Notes: generated from the sequence alone by a model not told the origin. Shown: positions 17,657 through 26,729, numbered from the stretch's first letter. The stretch is DNA of 34,177 nucleotides from CAYWTS01 sp964461265 (GCA_964461265.1 CAYWTS010000024.1:1-34177); one strand, 5' to 3'. Made by a program: numbers and translations.

Positions 17657-19513
17657 TTAAGCATCAAACTCAATCAGAAACTTAACACCGTCACTGTTTT
17701 CTATTTTAATTTTTCCCCCTATCTGCTCTGCAAATGTAATAACCAGCTGCATTCCGAGCGTATTGGATGTTTTGATATCAAATCCTTCGGGTAAACCTAT
17801 ACCGTTATCATGCACAACAAGCCTGTATTTACCTTTAAACTTGTTAAATCTTATAATTAATAGTCCGGAATTCCTCTCTGCAAAAGCATACTTAAAGGCA
17901 TTCGATATTAGCTCATTCAAAATCATACTAAGCGGTAAAGCTTTATCCAGACCAAGATAAATTTCTTTTGTCTCAACTTTAACCGAAACAGTTTTTGCTA
18001 TAAGCGGATAAGCATGCTTTAGTATATCTACAAGCGTATGAAGGAATAGGGAGAAATCGATATTCGCAAGATTTTCCGATTTATAAAATCTTTCGTGTAT
18101 GGTACTCATAAGCTTCATCCTGTTCAAAGTTTCCTGATACATTTTTATTACATCGGGATCTTTTATATATGACATTTGAATCCGCATCAAGCTTGAAATC
18201 ACCTGCATATTATTCTTTACACGGTGATAAACTTCCTTTAATAAAATGTCTTTCTCATTTAAGGAATGCTCGAGCTGTTTAAGAACAAGTTTCTGCACCG
18301 TAATATCCTCACCGGAAGACAGCAGACCTCTCACTTTTCCCTTATCATCATAAAGAAGTGTGTTGTGCCATAGAATATGCTTGATATCTCCATGTGGTGA
18401 GATTATAGGATTTTCGAAAAATTCATCGGGTTTCTTCTCCCCTGCCATTAGCCGATTGAATTTTAACTTTAAATCGTGCCTGATTTCAGGGGGAACAAAA
18501 TTGTCAAACCAGTTTCTTCCCAAAGCATCTTCTTCTTTAACTTCAATTAAGTTTGCACCTTTCTTATTTATCATTTCAATTTTTCCGTCTTTATTCAGAA
18601 CAAGAAGCATAACACCTGCAATATCAAGGTACATTTGTGCTTTTTCTCTCTCTTTTTCTGCCCTTTCTAAGGCAGCTTTAAGCTCGGAGATGTCTCTGGC
18701 AACTCCGATAAGCCCGATGATTTGATTTTTTTCATCGATAATTTTACTTGTGTTAAGATATATAGGGAATTCTTTCCCCTTTTTCGTACGGTTATAAAGT
18801 TCACCGGTCCAGCCGGTTTTTTTACTCTGTTTAAATATTTTATCATGAATACCTGCAGGGTTACGGTTAGAACCCAGAAGATGGGGAGTTTTGCCAAGGA
18901 GTTCTTTTTTTGTGTAGCCGTAAGTTTTAAGAAAAGCACGGTTAAAAAAATTAAACCGGTTTTGTATATCGGTAATCGATATCATTTCGGTTGTGCTTTC
19001 GAATGCATGTGCAAAAATTCTCAATTCTTCTTCTTTTTTCCTTAACTCTGTAATTTCTGCAGCAGAACCTATATAATATTCTTCTTTTGTATTGGTGGGT
19101 ATATTAATAATTCTTATCTGGAAAATTCTTTTCCCTCCGGGTTCGTCAAGTTTCTTCTCGTATACATAAGGCTTCCCGGGTTTAGAAAGCTTTAAACTGC
19201 GTAAAATTGCCCGGTAATCGGCTTCACTACCAAGATCTTTGAGATATTTGCCGTTGTATTCTGAAACCTTTTTTCCAGCTACTGAAGCAAATGCTTCGTT
19301 AACTTTTTCGTAATAAAGCCTGCCTTTTTTATCACGTCTGACTGACCATAGAAGAATATCGGTATTATCAAACAGTGCTTCAAGCCTGGCTTGGTCCGAA
19401 AGCGTTTGAAAAGCATTCGACTTTATATCAATAAAATCTTCTTCCTTTATCTTTGCAATTTTTTTCTCTGAAGATGGTTTAGTATAGGATATTTCTGGTT
19501 TCTTGCGAAACAT
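17657..19513 (-). CDS. Multi-PAS sensor histidine kinase, HisKA_2 type
   Basis: This is a 618-residue protein without membrane segments, so probably a cytoplasmic sensor. Three PAS domains cover about residues 42-156, 163-280 and 292-408 (the second with the FNRAFLKTYGYTKKELLG pattern and PAC-like DISELK, the third with GEDITVQK). The HisKA_2 dimerisation domain follows, with the phospho-acceptor His430 in KEVYHRVKNNMQ. The ATPase domain has an N-box (ILNELISNAFKYAF) and a G1 box (VVHDNGIGLPEG), with TLGMQLV as G2. No receiver domain or response regulator gene is adjacent, so the partner is elsewhere. The signal is unknown. Confidence 0.9.
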   Translation of the reverse strand: MFRKKPEISYTKPSSEKKIAKIKEEDFIDIKSNAFQTLSDQARLEALFDNTDILLWSVRRDKKGRLYYEKVNEAFASVAGKKVSEYNGKYLKDLGSEADYRAILRSLKLSKPGKPYVYEKKLDEPGGKRIFQIRIINIPTNTKEEYYIGSAAEITELRKKEEELRIFAHAFESTTEMISITDIQNRFNFFNRAFLKTYGYTKKELLGKTPHLLGSNRNPAGIHDKIFKQSKKTGWTGELYNRTKKGKEFPIYLNTSKIIDEKNQIIGLIGVARDISELKAALERAEKEREKAQMYLDIAGVMLLVLNKDGKIEMINKKGANLIEVKEEDALGRNWFDNFVPPEIRHDLKLKFNRLMAGEKKPDEFFENPIISPHGDIKHILWHNTLLYDDKGKVRGLLSSGEDITVQKLVLKQLEHSLNEKDILLKEVYHRVKNNMQVISSLMRIQMSYIKDPDVIKMYQETLNRMKLMSTIHERFYKSENLANIDFSLFLHTLVDILKHAYPLIAKTVSVKVETKEIYLGLDKALPLSMILNELISNAFKYAFAERNSGLLIIRFNKFKGKYRLVVHDNGIGLPEGFDIKTSNTLGMQLVITFAEQIGGKIKIENSDGVKFLIEFDA

Positions 19514-19829
19514 TACTTAGCGGGGGTTATGGTGTATTCTGTTACTTCATTTTCAAGGTCAAATATTATGATTACTCATTTATTTTACAATATGAGTTAT
19601 AGGTAATTTTGTGATTTTCGTCTTATAATTATAACATTTTATGTTATTTTCATTGCAGATTGTTATATAAAACACGAAATTTGCAGGAAATTACTTATTC
19701 TATTAAACTTTTTTTAGTTGGTTTTTAATTAAATTGTTCCTTTATTTTTTTAATTGGTTTCTTTTCAAACTTAATGGCTTAAGTCATCCGCCTGCTGGCG
19801 GATAAACTTTCAAACTTTTTAACTAATTT
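19514..19829. other. AT-rich intergenic region with two palindromes
   Basis: No gene is visible. ATAACAT-TTT-ATGTTAT (19631-19647) is a perfect 7-bp inverted repeat about 120 bases upstream of the kinase gene and could be an operator. ATCCGCC-TGCT-GGCGGAT (19786-19803) is a GC-rich hairpin with no T-tract, of the kind found as interspersed palindromic repeats. Confidence 0.4.
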
Positions 19830-19902
19830 TGCCCGATGGTGTAATTGGCAACACGTCTGACTCTGGATCAGAAGTCTCCAGGTTCGAGTCCTGGTCGGGC
19901 AG
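19830..19902 (+). tRNA. tRNA-Gln (anticodon CTG)
   Basis: This is a 73-base cloverleaf. The acceptor stem TGCCCGA pairs with TCGGGCA, starting with the U1-A72 pair typical of tRNA-Gln, with G as discriminator. The D-stem is GTG/CAC, and the anticodon stem TCTGA/TCAGA holds loop CTCTGGA (anticodon CTG at 19863-19865). The T-stem is CCAGG/CCTGG with loop TTCGAGT. CCA is not encoded. Confidence 0.95.
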
Positions 19903-20028
19903 CAAATTCACTTGAATGCTTAGCACCGGTTAAAGCGATATACCAGTTAGAAATTTACAATTATACCGGATAAATATTGGTTTACCGCTTATTTAATTAA
20001 TGTATTTATAAATTTAAACCTCACAAAA

Positions 20029-21234
20029 ATGATACAGCTTAATCATCTTAACTATTACAGGCTGCCCTGGAATCTAACCGATAATATAATATCATGGCTT
20101 GAGCCGACTGCTAAATGCAACCTGTCCTGCTTCGGATGTTACAGGAAAAACGAGGTTGACAGCCATAAACCGCTTGAGGAAGTTAAGGAAGAAATACTTC
20201 TTTTCAACAGGCTTCGTAAAACAGACTGCATGTCGATAGCTGGGGGCGACCCCCTCGTACACCCTGATATTGTCGAGATTGTGAGGTTCATAAAAGAGCA
20301 AAAAATAAAACCGATAATCAATACCAACGGACTTGCACTTACACCTGAATTTCTCAGGGAACTGAAGAAAGCGGGAGTATTCGGCTTTACATTTCATATC
20401 GACAGCAAACAAAACCGTCCGGGCTGGAAAAATAAAAATGAAGCTGAGTTAAACGAACTCAGATACTTCTACGCAAGAATGCTTGCTGATGAAGGAGGAA
20501 TTTCATGCTCATTTAACTCGACCGTTTACAAAGATACAATGCAGTATATCCCCGATATGATTAAATGGGCTGAAAAAAATATCGATATAGTACACGTTAT
20601 TGTTTTCATCTTATACAGGGCTGTTACAAACGAAAGGGTAGATTTTTACCTTGGCAGCAAAAAAATAGATATGAGCCAGCTTATATATAACGAAGAAGAT
20701 GAACATGTAGTAGATCTTAAAACCGAAGATATTTATGAAATATTCAAAAATATTTACCCGGATTTCGATGCCTGCGCTTACCTTAACGGTTCCGAGAAAC
20801 CCGATTCATATAAATGGTTCTTGACCGGCAGGCTTGGAACAAAGAAAAAGATTCAAGGATACCTTGGTGCAAAAACTATGGAAATTATGCAGACGTTTAA
20901 ACACTTATTCACAGGTTCTTATCTTTCTTACGTAAAGCCAAAAACTTCACGCAGAGGAAAATCGATGCTGTTATTAAGTCCGTTCGATAAAAAATTAAGA
21001 CAGGCAGCATGGAACTTCCTGAAAAATCCGTTAAACCTTTTCCGAAGACTTTACTACCAGTCGGTAATGGTAATTCAGCCGGTTGACGTGCTTGATGACG
21101 GCAGGCAAAGTATGTGCGACGGCTGCCCTGATATTACCGTGTGGAACGGAAAGCTTGTATGGAGCTGCCGGCTTGAAGAACAGCTTAACTTCGGGCATAA
21201 CCTGAGAACATTCCCCAAAGAGAAGATGAATTAA
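20029..21234 (+). CDS. Radical SAM protein with SPASM-like C-terminal cysteines
   Basis: This 401-residue enzyme has the radical SAM cluster motif C30-x3-C34-x2-C37 in TAKCNLSCFGCYRK, binding a 4Fe-4S cluster that cleaves S-adenosylmethionine. The AGGDPLVHPD segment is the GGE-like SAM-binding motif. A second cysteine group near the C-terminus (MCDGCPD ... WSCRLEE) suggests an auxiliary cluster as in SPASM/twitch enzymes. The substrate cannot be read from sequence; no peptide precursor or partner enzyme is adjacent. It sits between tRNA-Gln and the phage-derived cluster and is the last host-like gene before it. The start follows ACAAAA without a Shine-Dalgarno. Confidence 0.85.
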   Translation: MIQLNHLNYYRLPWNLTDNIISWLEPTAKCNLSCFGCYRKNEVDSHKPLEEVKEEILLFNRLRKTDCMSIAGGDPLVHPDIVEIVRFIKEQKIKPIINTNGLALTPEFLRELKKAGVFGFTFHIDSKQNRPGWKNKNEAELNELRYFYARMLADEGGISCSFNSTVYKDTMQYIPDMIKWAEKNIDIVHVIVFILYRAVTNERVDFYLGSKKIDMSQLIYNEEDEHVVDLKTEDIYEIFKNIYPDFDACAYLNGSEKPDSYKWFLTGRLGTKKKIQGYLGAKTMEIMQTFKHLFTGSYLSYVKPKTSRRGKSMLLLSPFDKKLRQAAWNFLKNPLNLFRRLYYQSVMVIQPVDVLDDGRQSMCDGCPDITVWNGKLVWSCRLEEQLNFGHNLRTFPKEKMN

Positions 21235-21255
21235 GACCTTATATTTATCAGATTT

Positions 21256-21287
21256 ACCCGCCTGCCCAAACCTTGACGCAGGCAGGT
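21256..21287. repeat. GC-rich inverted repeat
   Basis: CCTGCC (21261-21266) pairs with GGCAGG (21281-21286) within ACCCGCCTGCC...GGCAGGT. It stands out from the AT-rich surroundings and lies at the boundary between the radical SAM gene and the phage-derived cluster. No T-tract follows, so it resembles an interspersed palindromic repeat more than a terminator. Confidence 0.4.
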
Positions 21288-21334
21288 CAGATTTGTCAAA
21301 TTAATAATCTGAAGAATACTAATTAAGGGATTAT

Positions 21335-21934
21335 TTATTCGTAATCTAAAAACGATTCAAACTTCTCAGCATATCCTGCAATCCTCATTTTTTCATTTAC
21401 ACCGTTAATAACTTTTCTTGCTCCTGAATAAACGGTTTTATTTTCGTTTACATACTGACTCAGCTTTTTACCTGTAAACAAACCCTTCGACATTCCCGCT
21501 TCAAGAATCTTCCATGCAATTTCCGGTTCCATGGCTTTATCAGGTTCTGAAAACAGGTCAACGCCAATCTCTTTCCCAAGTCTTTCATAGTTCCATTTAT
21601 GTGTTAGCTGCACGTATCCCCTTCCTTCGTATGTTTTGCCCCTTAAACCATGAGGGAAAATACTTTTTAAGGCAAGTCTGTTATAATTGTAATAGTAGTT
21701 ATAAAGCTTTTTCAGACGGTTGTGTTTTATCCAGTAACCTTCTATAACAGGTAAAAAGGTTGCGTTCGTTTCATGGTAAATTGTGGCAAATATGTAAGCA
21801 TACTCATTTGCAAGATTGAACCTTTCACTTGCATCAAGCTTTTGTAAGAGAAAATCTATTGCATCTACCTTGCTTTGTTTCAAAGAACCGAATTTCTCTC
21901 TGTAACCGTTGAAGAATTTAACTCTGTTTAACAT
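21335..21934 (-). CDS. Phage endolysin, glycoside hydrolase 19-like (lysozyme/chitinase fold)
   Basis: This 199-residue protein probably cleaves peptidoglycan at the end of particle production. It has the catalytic-type Glu55 in IYHETNATFLP and the GH19 core motif YEGRGYVQLTHKWNY (residues 102-116), followed by KVINGVNEKMRIAGYAEKFESFL as in phage GH19 endolysins. There is no signal peptide, so release would depend on a holin; holin-like genes lie directly upstream in the same direction. It is the last gene of the phage-derived cluster. A perfect hairpin (21953-21971) precedes the start codon. Confidence 0.85.
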   Translation of the reverse strand: MLNRVKFFNGYREKFGSLKQSKVDAIDFLLQKLDASERFNLANEYAYIFATIYHETNATFLPVIEGYWIKHNRLKKLYNYYYNYNRLALKSIFPHGLRGKTYEGRGYVQLTHKWNYERLGKEIGVDLFSEPDKAMEPEIAWKILEAGMSKGLFTGKKLSQYVNENKTVYSGARKVINGVNEKMRIAGYAEKFESFLDYE

Positions 21935-21952
21935 TGATATGCGGCTTACTAT

Positions 21953-21971
21953 CGCAGACCCCGAGTCTGCG
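21953..21971. repeat. 7-bp stem hairpin before the endolysin gene
   Basis: CGCAGAC (21953-21959) pairs with GTCTGCG (21965-21971). It lies in the 57-base gap between the holin-like gene and the endolysin start and would form in the mRNA leader, so it could limit endolysin translation, or be one of the scattered palindromes of this genome. Confidence 0.5.
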
Positions 21972-21991
21972 GCTGTGAATTATCTGATGAA

Positions 21992-22219
21992 CTAAAAACT
22001 TCCCCTCTCCGCCTCTATCCCCGTTCCGGTAACATTTATGCTTTTTGCCATCACACCCATGTAAATGAATGAGATAAAGCTGCATACAAGTCCTGTTATT
22101 CTTAACCACTGCGGAATCTCTGTAAGTTCAAGCGACTCAATTGCTTGAGGAACAAGTCCTATTGCCGTAAATACTGCTCCAAGAGTAGTTTCCCAGCTTA
22201 TACCTAATATCTGTTTCAT
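21992..22219 (-). CDS. Holin-like small membrane protein
   Basis: This 75-residue protein has two hydrophobic segments (about 12-29 and 41-61, WLRITGLVCSFISFIYMGVMA) and a charged C-terminus, consistent with a class II holin. Its ATG overlaps the stop of the upstream gene by four bases (ATGA), which implies translational coupling. Its position immediately before the endolysin supports a lysis role. Sequence family not recognised, so the call rests on topology and neighbourhood. Confidence 0.6.
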   Translation of the reverse strand: MKQILGISWETTLGAVFTAIGLVPQAIESLELTEIPQWLRITGLVCSFISFIYMGVMAKSINVTGTGIEAERGSF

Positions 22220-22536
22220 TTCGATAATCCTTTCATTAAATCGTTAATTATTTTTTTAACATTTTCTATCAAAAACAGCTTAACCTCTTCAGGCAACCAC
22301 CGGTAAATATTTTCAATCAGTTCAAGCACTTCCTGCAAACAGAATCCGCAGGTTATATGCTTTACTACATATTTTGCATATTTATTTCGCCTTAACTCAT
22401 AATTCTGTATCCTTTCATCAGGGTCATAAGTGCTTTTGAAAATAATCTCACCGTTCTTCTGCCGTGTCCAGAGGTTAATGCGTAAAACCGCATCACCCAG
22501 ACGCATTGCGTCGCTTAATATTAATTCGTTGTTCAT
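22216..22536 (-). CDS. Hypothetical protein in lysis module
   Basis: This is a 106-residue protein with no membrane segment and no motif I recognise. It is rich in charged residues and contains two cysteines close together (HITCGFCLQEV). A strong Shine-Dalgarno (AAAAGGAG, 22543-22550 minus strand) precedes the ATG by six bases, so it is a well-translated gene. It overlaps the holin-like gene by four bases, suggesting it works with it, perhaps as a lysis regulator (inference). Confidence 0.6.
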   Translation of the reverse strand: MNNELILSDAMRLGDAVLRINLWTRQKNGEIIFKSTYDPDERIQNYELRRNKYAKYVVKHITCGFCLQEVLELIENIYRWLPEEVKLFLIENVKKIINDLMKGLSK

Positions 22537-22568
22537 TTTAATCTCCTTTTTAATAGTAAAATATTGTA

Positions 22569-22781
22569 TTAATTAATGAGCAATTTAAAAAGATACACAG
22601 CTAATCCAATACATACCGGTATTGCAGAACCTATTAATCCCCACACACCTGCCTTAACTTTCATGGCTGACAGGTCGCTTCTAATTTCCGTCAGGTCGTG
22701 TTTGATTTCTGTAAGTGTTTTCTCAAACCGTTCCAGGGTTTTTTCAATCCATATTTTATATTCCCTAAATTCGTCTTCCAT
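22569..22781 (-). CDS. XhlA-like coiled-coil membrane protein
   Basis: This is about 70 residues: an N-terminal heptad-rich helix (EFREYKIWIEKTLERFEKTL continuing to SDLSAMK) followed by one membrane helix (GVWGLIGSAIPVCIGLAVYL). That layout matches the haemolysin XhlA-type proteins found in phage lysis cassettes. The frame opens at 22814, but the ATG at 22781 (MEDEFREY) avoids a 25-base overlap with the preceding gene and is preferred. Confidence 0.65.
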   Translation of the reverse strand: MEDEFREYKIWIEKTLERFEKTLTEIKHDLTEIRSDLSAMKVKAGVWGLIGSAIPVCIGLAVYLFKLLIN

Positions 22782-22789
22782 CGTTAATT

Positions 22790-23500
22790 CTATTGTTTTG
22801 CAAGGATAAACCAATTATTCCCGTCAGATGTTAAAATATATGATTCATAACTCGCAATATTCAGGTTCACCTGACCATCTATTGTCTCACTTCCGTATGG
22901 ATTTAACAACCAAGAGTCCTGGCCGGTATTTTTTACAATTGCTAACCTGTTAACATAAACCGCAGGGTCACAAAGGTAAATACTTGTTGCACCTGTATGA
23001 TATACTATCACATCAGATGCGAGTATTGTATCGCCGTCACCCAAAGTTCTTGTGTGAAATTTTACATATGAATCGAACACCTGTCCTCCTATCCAGACGT
23101 TATCTTCACTCAGCTTTGGCAATGTATCGATTAATGAATTAACGTATGACCGTGCTGCCAGCCCGATAGTATCAATTTCATTTACATCGTAAGTTAAATT
23201 TATTTTAACCGTTCCTGAATCTTTACCATACCACTCAATCTTATTAATTGCCTGCCTGTAAGTACCGTCAGTTTGTGAGCGGATTAATTGAAATTTTGAC
23301 GTATCAACCTGTGAAGCGTTATACGTGAGGTTAACTATCACCGTTCCAGCTGTGTAACCGTAAAAATCGGTGCGGTTAATGAGCATTGTCCATAAGCCAT
23401 CGGTTTGGTTACGGCTTAAACTCCAATTAGCTGTATCGATTGACTGGCTGAACAGGTCAGCCGTCAAAAAAAGAAATAATATGAAGATTAATTTTTTCAT
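22790..23500 (-). CDS. Secreted protein with fibre-like C-terminal domain
   Basis: This 236-residue protein begins with a clear Sec signal peptide (MKKLIFILFLFLTADLFSQS). Two tandem repeats of about 43 residues follow (RNQTDGLWTMLINRTDFYGY and RSQTDGTYRQAINKIEWYGK, each ending in a VxINLTY strand). The C-terminal part (AIVKNTGQDSWLLNPYGSET, then the IDGQ and SDGNNWFI segments) matches a domain common at the end of phage tail-fibre proteins. A signal peptide on such a protein is unusual for a virion component made in the cytoplasm. It lies between the tail fibre and lysis genes. Confidence 0.75.
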   Translation of the reverse strand: MKKLIFILFLFLTADLFSQSIDTANWSLSRNQTDGLWTMLINRTDFYGYTAGTVIVNLTYNASQVDTSKFQLIRSQTDGTYRQAINKIEWYGKDSGTVKINLTYDVNEIDTIGLAARSYVNSLIDTLPKLSEDNVWIGGQVFDSYVKFHTRTLGDGDTILASDVIVYHTGATSIYLCDPAVYVNRLAIVKNTGQDSWLLNPYGSETIDGQVNLNIASYESYILTSDGNNWFILAKQ

Positions 23501-23528
23501 TTTTTTTATTTAAAATGCTGTATTAAAC

Positions 23529-24638
23529 TCAATACTGATATTCTGCATTTGCATTATAGTTATAATCTATCACCTGGTCATTGGCATCGAAAGTGATGTT
23601 GTAATTACCAAAGCAGTTGTAAAACCTGTTATAAATCCCGCCATGCGGTATAGATTCAACAACTCCGGAACCGAATAAAAACAGTCCGCAGTCTTTAAGC
23701 TGGCTTCCCTCAATCGAAATATTAGTCTGGACATTATCTTCGGTTGTTTTGAAGATACAGTTTATTACACGTGATTTCTTAACAGAAATGGATTTATCGG
23801 TCAGTTCAATCATAAAATTTTCAATCCTGCAATTCTTATCACTCATTGAACCTGAACGGGTTATACTGCAATTCAGTTTTATCATACCCAAACCTATTAA
23901 ATCGATATAATCATACAAAGTGAGGTCGGTTGTATAACCATCGGGATTTTTATTAGGCATAACAAATACAGTCCATCGGTTTGCAGAAGATGGTGTCTGT
24001 GAATAAGCATAATCAATAGCGTCACGGATATTACGGTAAACGTAACCTGTAATATCTTCTGAGCGATGCGGGTCAACAATAAGTAAGTTCTGCCCCGCCT
24101 TTATACCATAACCTATCATAGTATCAACATACTGCTTTGGTGTTAATTGAAAATTCTCAGTAGGTTCAAGATAGGTTTCAGTCACCCCGTCAGAATTATA
24201 ACCTCGTGGTAAAGTGTTCCTAAAACCGATACCGTTCTGATGTTCTTGAGCAACGTTCTTTACTAAATATCTTGAATCATTATAATCTCTGTCTCCAACG
24301 TGTGTCCCTGCTGATGGGTCAAGCGGATTACTTAAAGTTTGACCGCCCATTGATAACTCACCCGTCATTGTATCACCTGTTTTATCGATAAACTGGTTTG
24401 ATGGTTCTCCTGTGTATTGAATCCCCCACCAGTTCTGTAAGACACCGTTTATGAATAGCTGTGTTTTTTGCCAGGTTGTAAATCCTGTTATTACGTATGT
24501 CCCAAGTCCCTGCTCATAAACAGTAAGACCGGTTATTTCAACACCACCCGGAGATGTCTTAAATTTTATATTTGACCCCGTTAAGCCCAGCACGGGGTCA
24601 TCATTCTCATCTCTGATGTTTATTGTTACCTCTATCAT
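23529..24638 (-). CDS. Phage tail fibre / receptor-binding protein
   Basis: This is a 369-residue protein. Residues about 1-80 form an Ig-like N-terminal domain (VTINIRDENDDPVLGLTGSN). The classic tail-fibre segment DKTGDTMTGELSMGGQTLSN with GTHVGDRDYNDSRY follows at about 87-130. A beta-helix-like region with a pectate-lyase-fold feel occupies about 180-350 (NIRDAIDYAYSQTP ... IDLIGLGMIKLN ... CRIENFMIEL ... SRVINCIFKT). It probably recognises the host surface. Start ATG 24638 is the only good one. Confidence 0.8.
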   Translation of the reverse strand: MIEVTINIRDENDDPVLGLTGSNIKFKTSPGGVEITGLTVYEQGLGTYVITGFTTWQKTQLFINGVLQNWWGIQYTGEPSNQFIDKTGDTMTGELSMGGQTLSNPLDPSAGTHVGDRDYNDSRYLVKNVAQEHQNGIGFRNTLPRGYNSDGVTETYLEPTENFQLTPKQYVDTMIGYGIKAGQNLLIVDPHRSEDITGYVYRNIRDAIDYAYSQTPSSANRWTVFVMPNKNPDGYTTDLTLYDYIDLIGLGMIKLNCSITRSGSMSDKNCRIENFMIELTDKSISVKKSRVINCIFKTTEDNVQTNISIEGSQLKDCGLFLFGSGVVESIPHGGIYNRFYNCFGNYNITFDANDQVIDYNYNANAEYQY

Positions 24639-24662
24639 TGTTGTAAATTTTAAATTTAATAA

Positions 24663-25178
24663 TTATGTAATTAACATACCCCTTGTAGGGGATTGATACC
24701 CTGAGCCAAAATAAAACTGCTGACGCCAGTCAATATACTCCTGTTTATAAACTGTTTTAAACTCCAATACAGGAAGTCTGTGACCTGTAGCATTTATACC
24801 GCCTTTTAAAATTCCGAGTGCTATCTCATCATTCAATATATTGACCTCAAATTTACGTGATGACATATCGGCTCGGGGAATAATGAACAATTTAAAACCG
24901 TGTTTGGGTGCTTCGAGTATTTCCTTTATTTTTAAAAGAGTATCTGGTTTTACGTATTCGTTGTAATGCAGTGTCCAGCGTATATGATACCCCTGCACCT
25001 GCTGAAGATTTGTATAATCGTGCAGCATATGATTAATACTTAATACTTCATAGGTTTCAATTAAACCCGAAGAGTTAGTCAATGGCAATTCATATACACT
25101 CGTTCCTTGTGAAGTCACAATTTCGAATTTCGGGTTTTTGTAACCATTTATTACATTGTAATTGTAATTTATAGACAT
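24663..25178 (-). CDS. Phage structural protein of unknown role
   Basis: This 171-residue protein is probably part of the tail or baseplate by position, between the large tail protein and the tail fibre. It contains paired beta segments and a central helix (KPDTLLKIKEILEAPKHGFK). I do not recognise a named family. It has no signal peptide or membrane segment. Confidence 0.65.
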   Translation of the reverse strand: MSINYNYNVINGYKNPKFEIVTSQGTSVYELPLTNSSGLIETYEVLSINHMLHDYTNLQQVQGYHIRWTLHYNEYVKPDTLLKIKEILEAPKHGFKLFIIPRADMSSRKFEVNILNDEIALGILKGGINATGHRLPVLEFKTVYKQEYIDWRQQFYFGSGYQSPTRGMLIT

Positions 25179-25235
25179 TGTAATTTATCTGTTTTAACTG
25201 TTGCAAAATTTGAAATAGTTGCAAAAAATAAATTT

Positions 25236-26681
25236 TCATATTTCTATAGCTTCTATTTCGCAAGTCCTTTCTATTAAATCTAATTCTGTAATCCTGACAA
25301 TCCAGAAAATTCTTATGTTATTATTTAGAGTCAAAATAATTTTCTTATATAAACTAATATTATTACCATCATTAACTATTTTCAACTTTACTGTATCCTT
25401 TTCTCCCCCAAGCATAAATTGATACTCGGTAAATAATAACAATTGTAAATTTAAAGCATCCGTATCAGTATAATATATACCTCCGGGGAAACCTACTGGT
25501 TGCCAATTTTTTACAAACATCCTGCTAACTTTACAAGAACCATTAATTAATTTGCACAAAGGATTATATATATAATATTCACGCCTCAAATCAAAGTCAT
25601 ACATTTCTGTACCTGTCTCAAGCACTTCATCTTTACGATTCCAGATCTGTAAATTCGGACCGCCGCCCTGAGCTTCATAGAACCATATTATATTATCATA
25701 ATTTTTATATTGTGTAGATGGCGGTGCGTAATCGTAAGTAATAAAAAACGGGGGATTCGAATAAACATTATTATAAAGTAACTGCTGGTTAGTATCGGTT
25801 GCCCGGCACCACGCGTTTTTCATCAGCAAGCCATGAGAAACGTTTATTGAGAAACCGTCCCCTGTTGTAATGTTATAATACCTGTTTTCGAAGAATAGCC
25901 ATTTCTTCTGGGGAATCTCAAACCCTTCCTTCCAATCAATTATCTTTATTGTCGCTTCATCTTCAATCTCCGAACGCCAGAATATATTCATAATAAACCG
26001 CACCGGTTCATACTGCACGTCAAGCCTGAAAGCCCATCCGTGTTCTTTTGCAAGCGATGTGAAAAATATCCATCGGTTAAGTTTATCGAGCGATGTATGT
26101 TTTCGTACGTCATTATACAGCGGCAGTGAAAGTATCGGCTCGAAACCCACACGTGAAGTATAATTCAGCCCGCCTGTACCAATTATACCTGTATCGGATA
26201 ATAATCCGCTTAAAAATGCCTCATACTGCGGTGATGACTGGTATTCGATAAGCTCTTTTGTTCTCAGATGTTCCGATAATTCCTTCAGTGCTCCAATTAC
26301 AGTTACTTTTACACCATAGCCATCGTTATAATTGTATACTTTTTCAATTGACGCAATATCCGCAAAACCGCCGCGGCAGATACTACCCAGCATAAACACA
26401 CATAATATCTTAGTATCTTCAAGCCCGCTGAAGAATTCATCGATAGATTTACCCTGTACCGACTTATCGTTTTGAAGGTAGCTAATAAAGATATCAAAAT
26501 CCGATGCCTTGTACTGGAAAAAATCATCCCGTGCACTCACCTCTTCGTTAAACACAGGGAAACCGTTCAGGGGCAGATGAGTTAATTCCAGTGTATCGGT
26601 TAAAACATTCGGATGTGCTGTATCAAAATAATTGTTCAGCTGTGTACCCGATGTTTTATATTTTAAAAATTTAATTTTCAA
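25236..26681 (-). CDS. Large tail protein (distal tail or hub candidate)
   Basis: This is a 481-residue beta-rich protein following the tape-measure candidate, the position of distal tail/hub proteins in siphovirus-type clusters. There is no recognisable catalytic motif, signal peptide or membrane helix. The N-terminal 75 residues (NEEVSARDDFFQYKASDFDI) could be a tail-tube-docking domain. It is the largest intact open frame in the cluster. The assignment rests on gene order and composition. Confidence 0.6.
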   Translation of the reverse strand: MKIKFLKYKTSGTQLNNYFDTAHPNVLTDTLELTHLPLNGFPVFNEEVSARDDFFQYKASDFDIFISYLQNDKSVQGKSIDEFFSGLEDTKILCVFMLGSICRGGFADIASIEKVYNYNDGYGVKVTVIGALKELSEHLRTKELIEYQSSPQYEAFLSGLLSDTGIIGTGGLNYTSRVGFEPILSLPLYNDVRKHTSLDKLNRWIFFTSLAKEHGWAFRLDVQYEPVRFIMNIFWRSEIEDEATIKIIDWKEGFEIPQKKWLFFENRYYNITTGDGFSINVSHGLLMKNAWCRATDTNQQLLYNNVYSNPPFFITYDYAPPSTQYKNYDNIIWFYEAQGGGPNLQIWNRKDEVLETGTEMYDFDLRREYYIYNPLCKLINGSCKVSRMFVKNWQPVGFPGGIYYTDTDALNLQLLLFTEYQFMLGGEKDTVKLKIVNDGNNISLYKKIILTLNNNIRIFWIVRITELDLIERTCEIEAIEI

Positions 26682-26696
26682 TTATATCTTGACATT

Positions 26697-26729
26697 ACTC
26701 GTGCTGCGGCTTAAAGCCATAGCACGGGT
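26697..26729. repeat. Interspersed palindrome between tail genes
   Basis: ACTCGTGCT (26697-26705) pairs with AGCACGGGT (26721-26729, one wobble). An inner GGC-TTAAA-GCC stem (26708-26718) is separated by a two-base internal loop. It lies in the 59-base gap between two tail genes and has no T-tract. Confidence 0.55.

Noticed and set aside
19824..19831. TAATTTTG as a promoter -7 element for tRNA-Gln
   Set aside because: It overlaps the first bases of the tRNA, so transcription would start inside the gene.
19830..19902. tRNA-Gln as the prophage attachment site
   Set aside because: A host-like radical SAM gene separates it from the phage genes, and I see no second copy of the tRNA 3' end near the right edge of the window.
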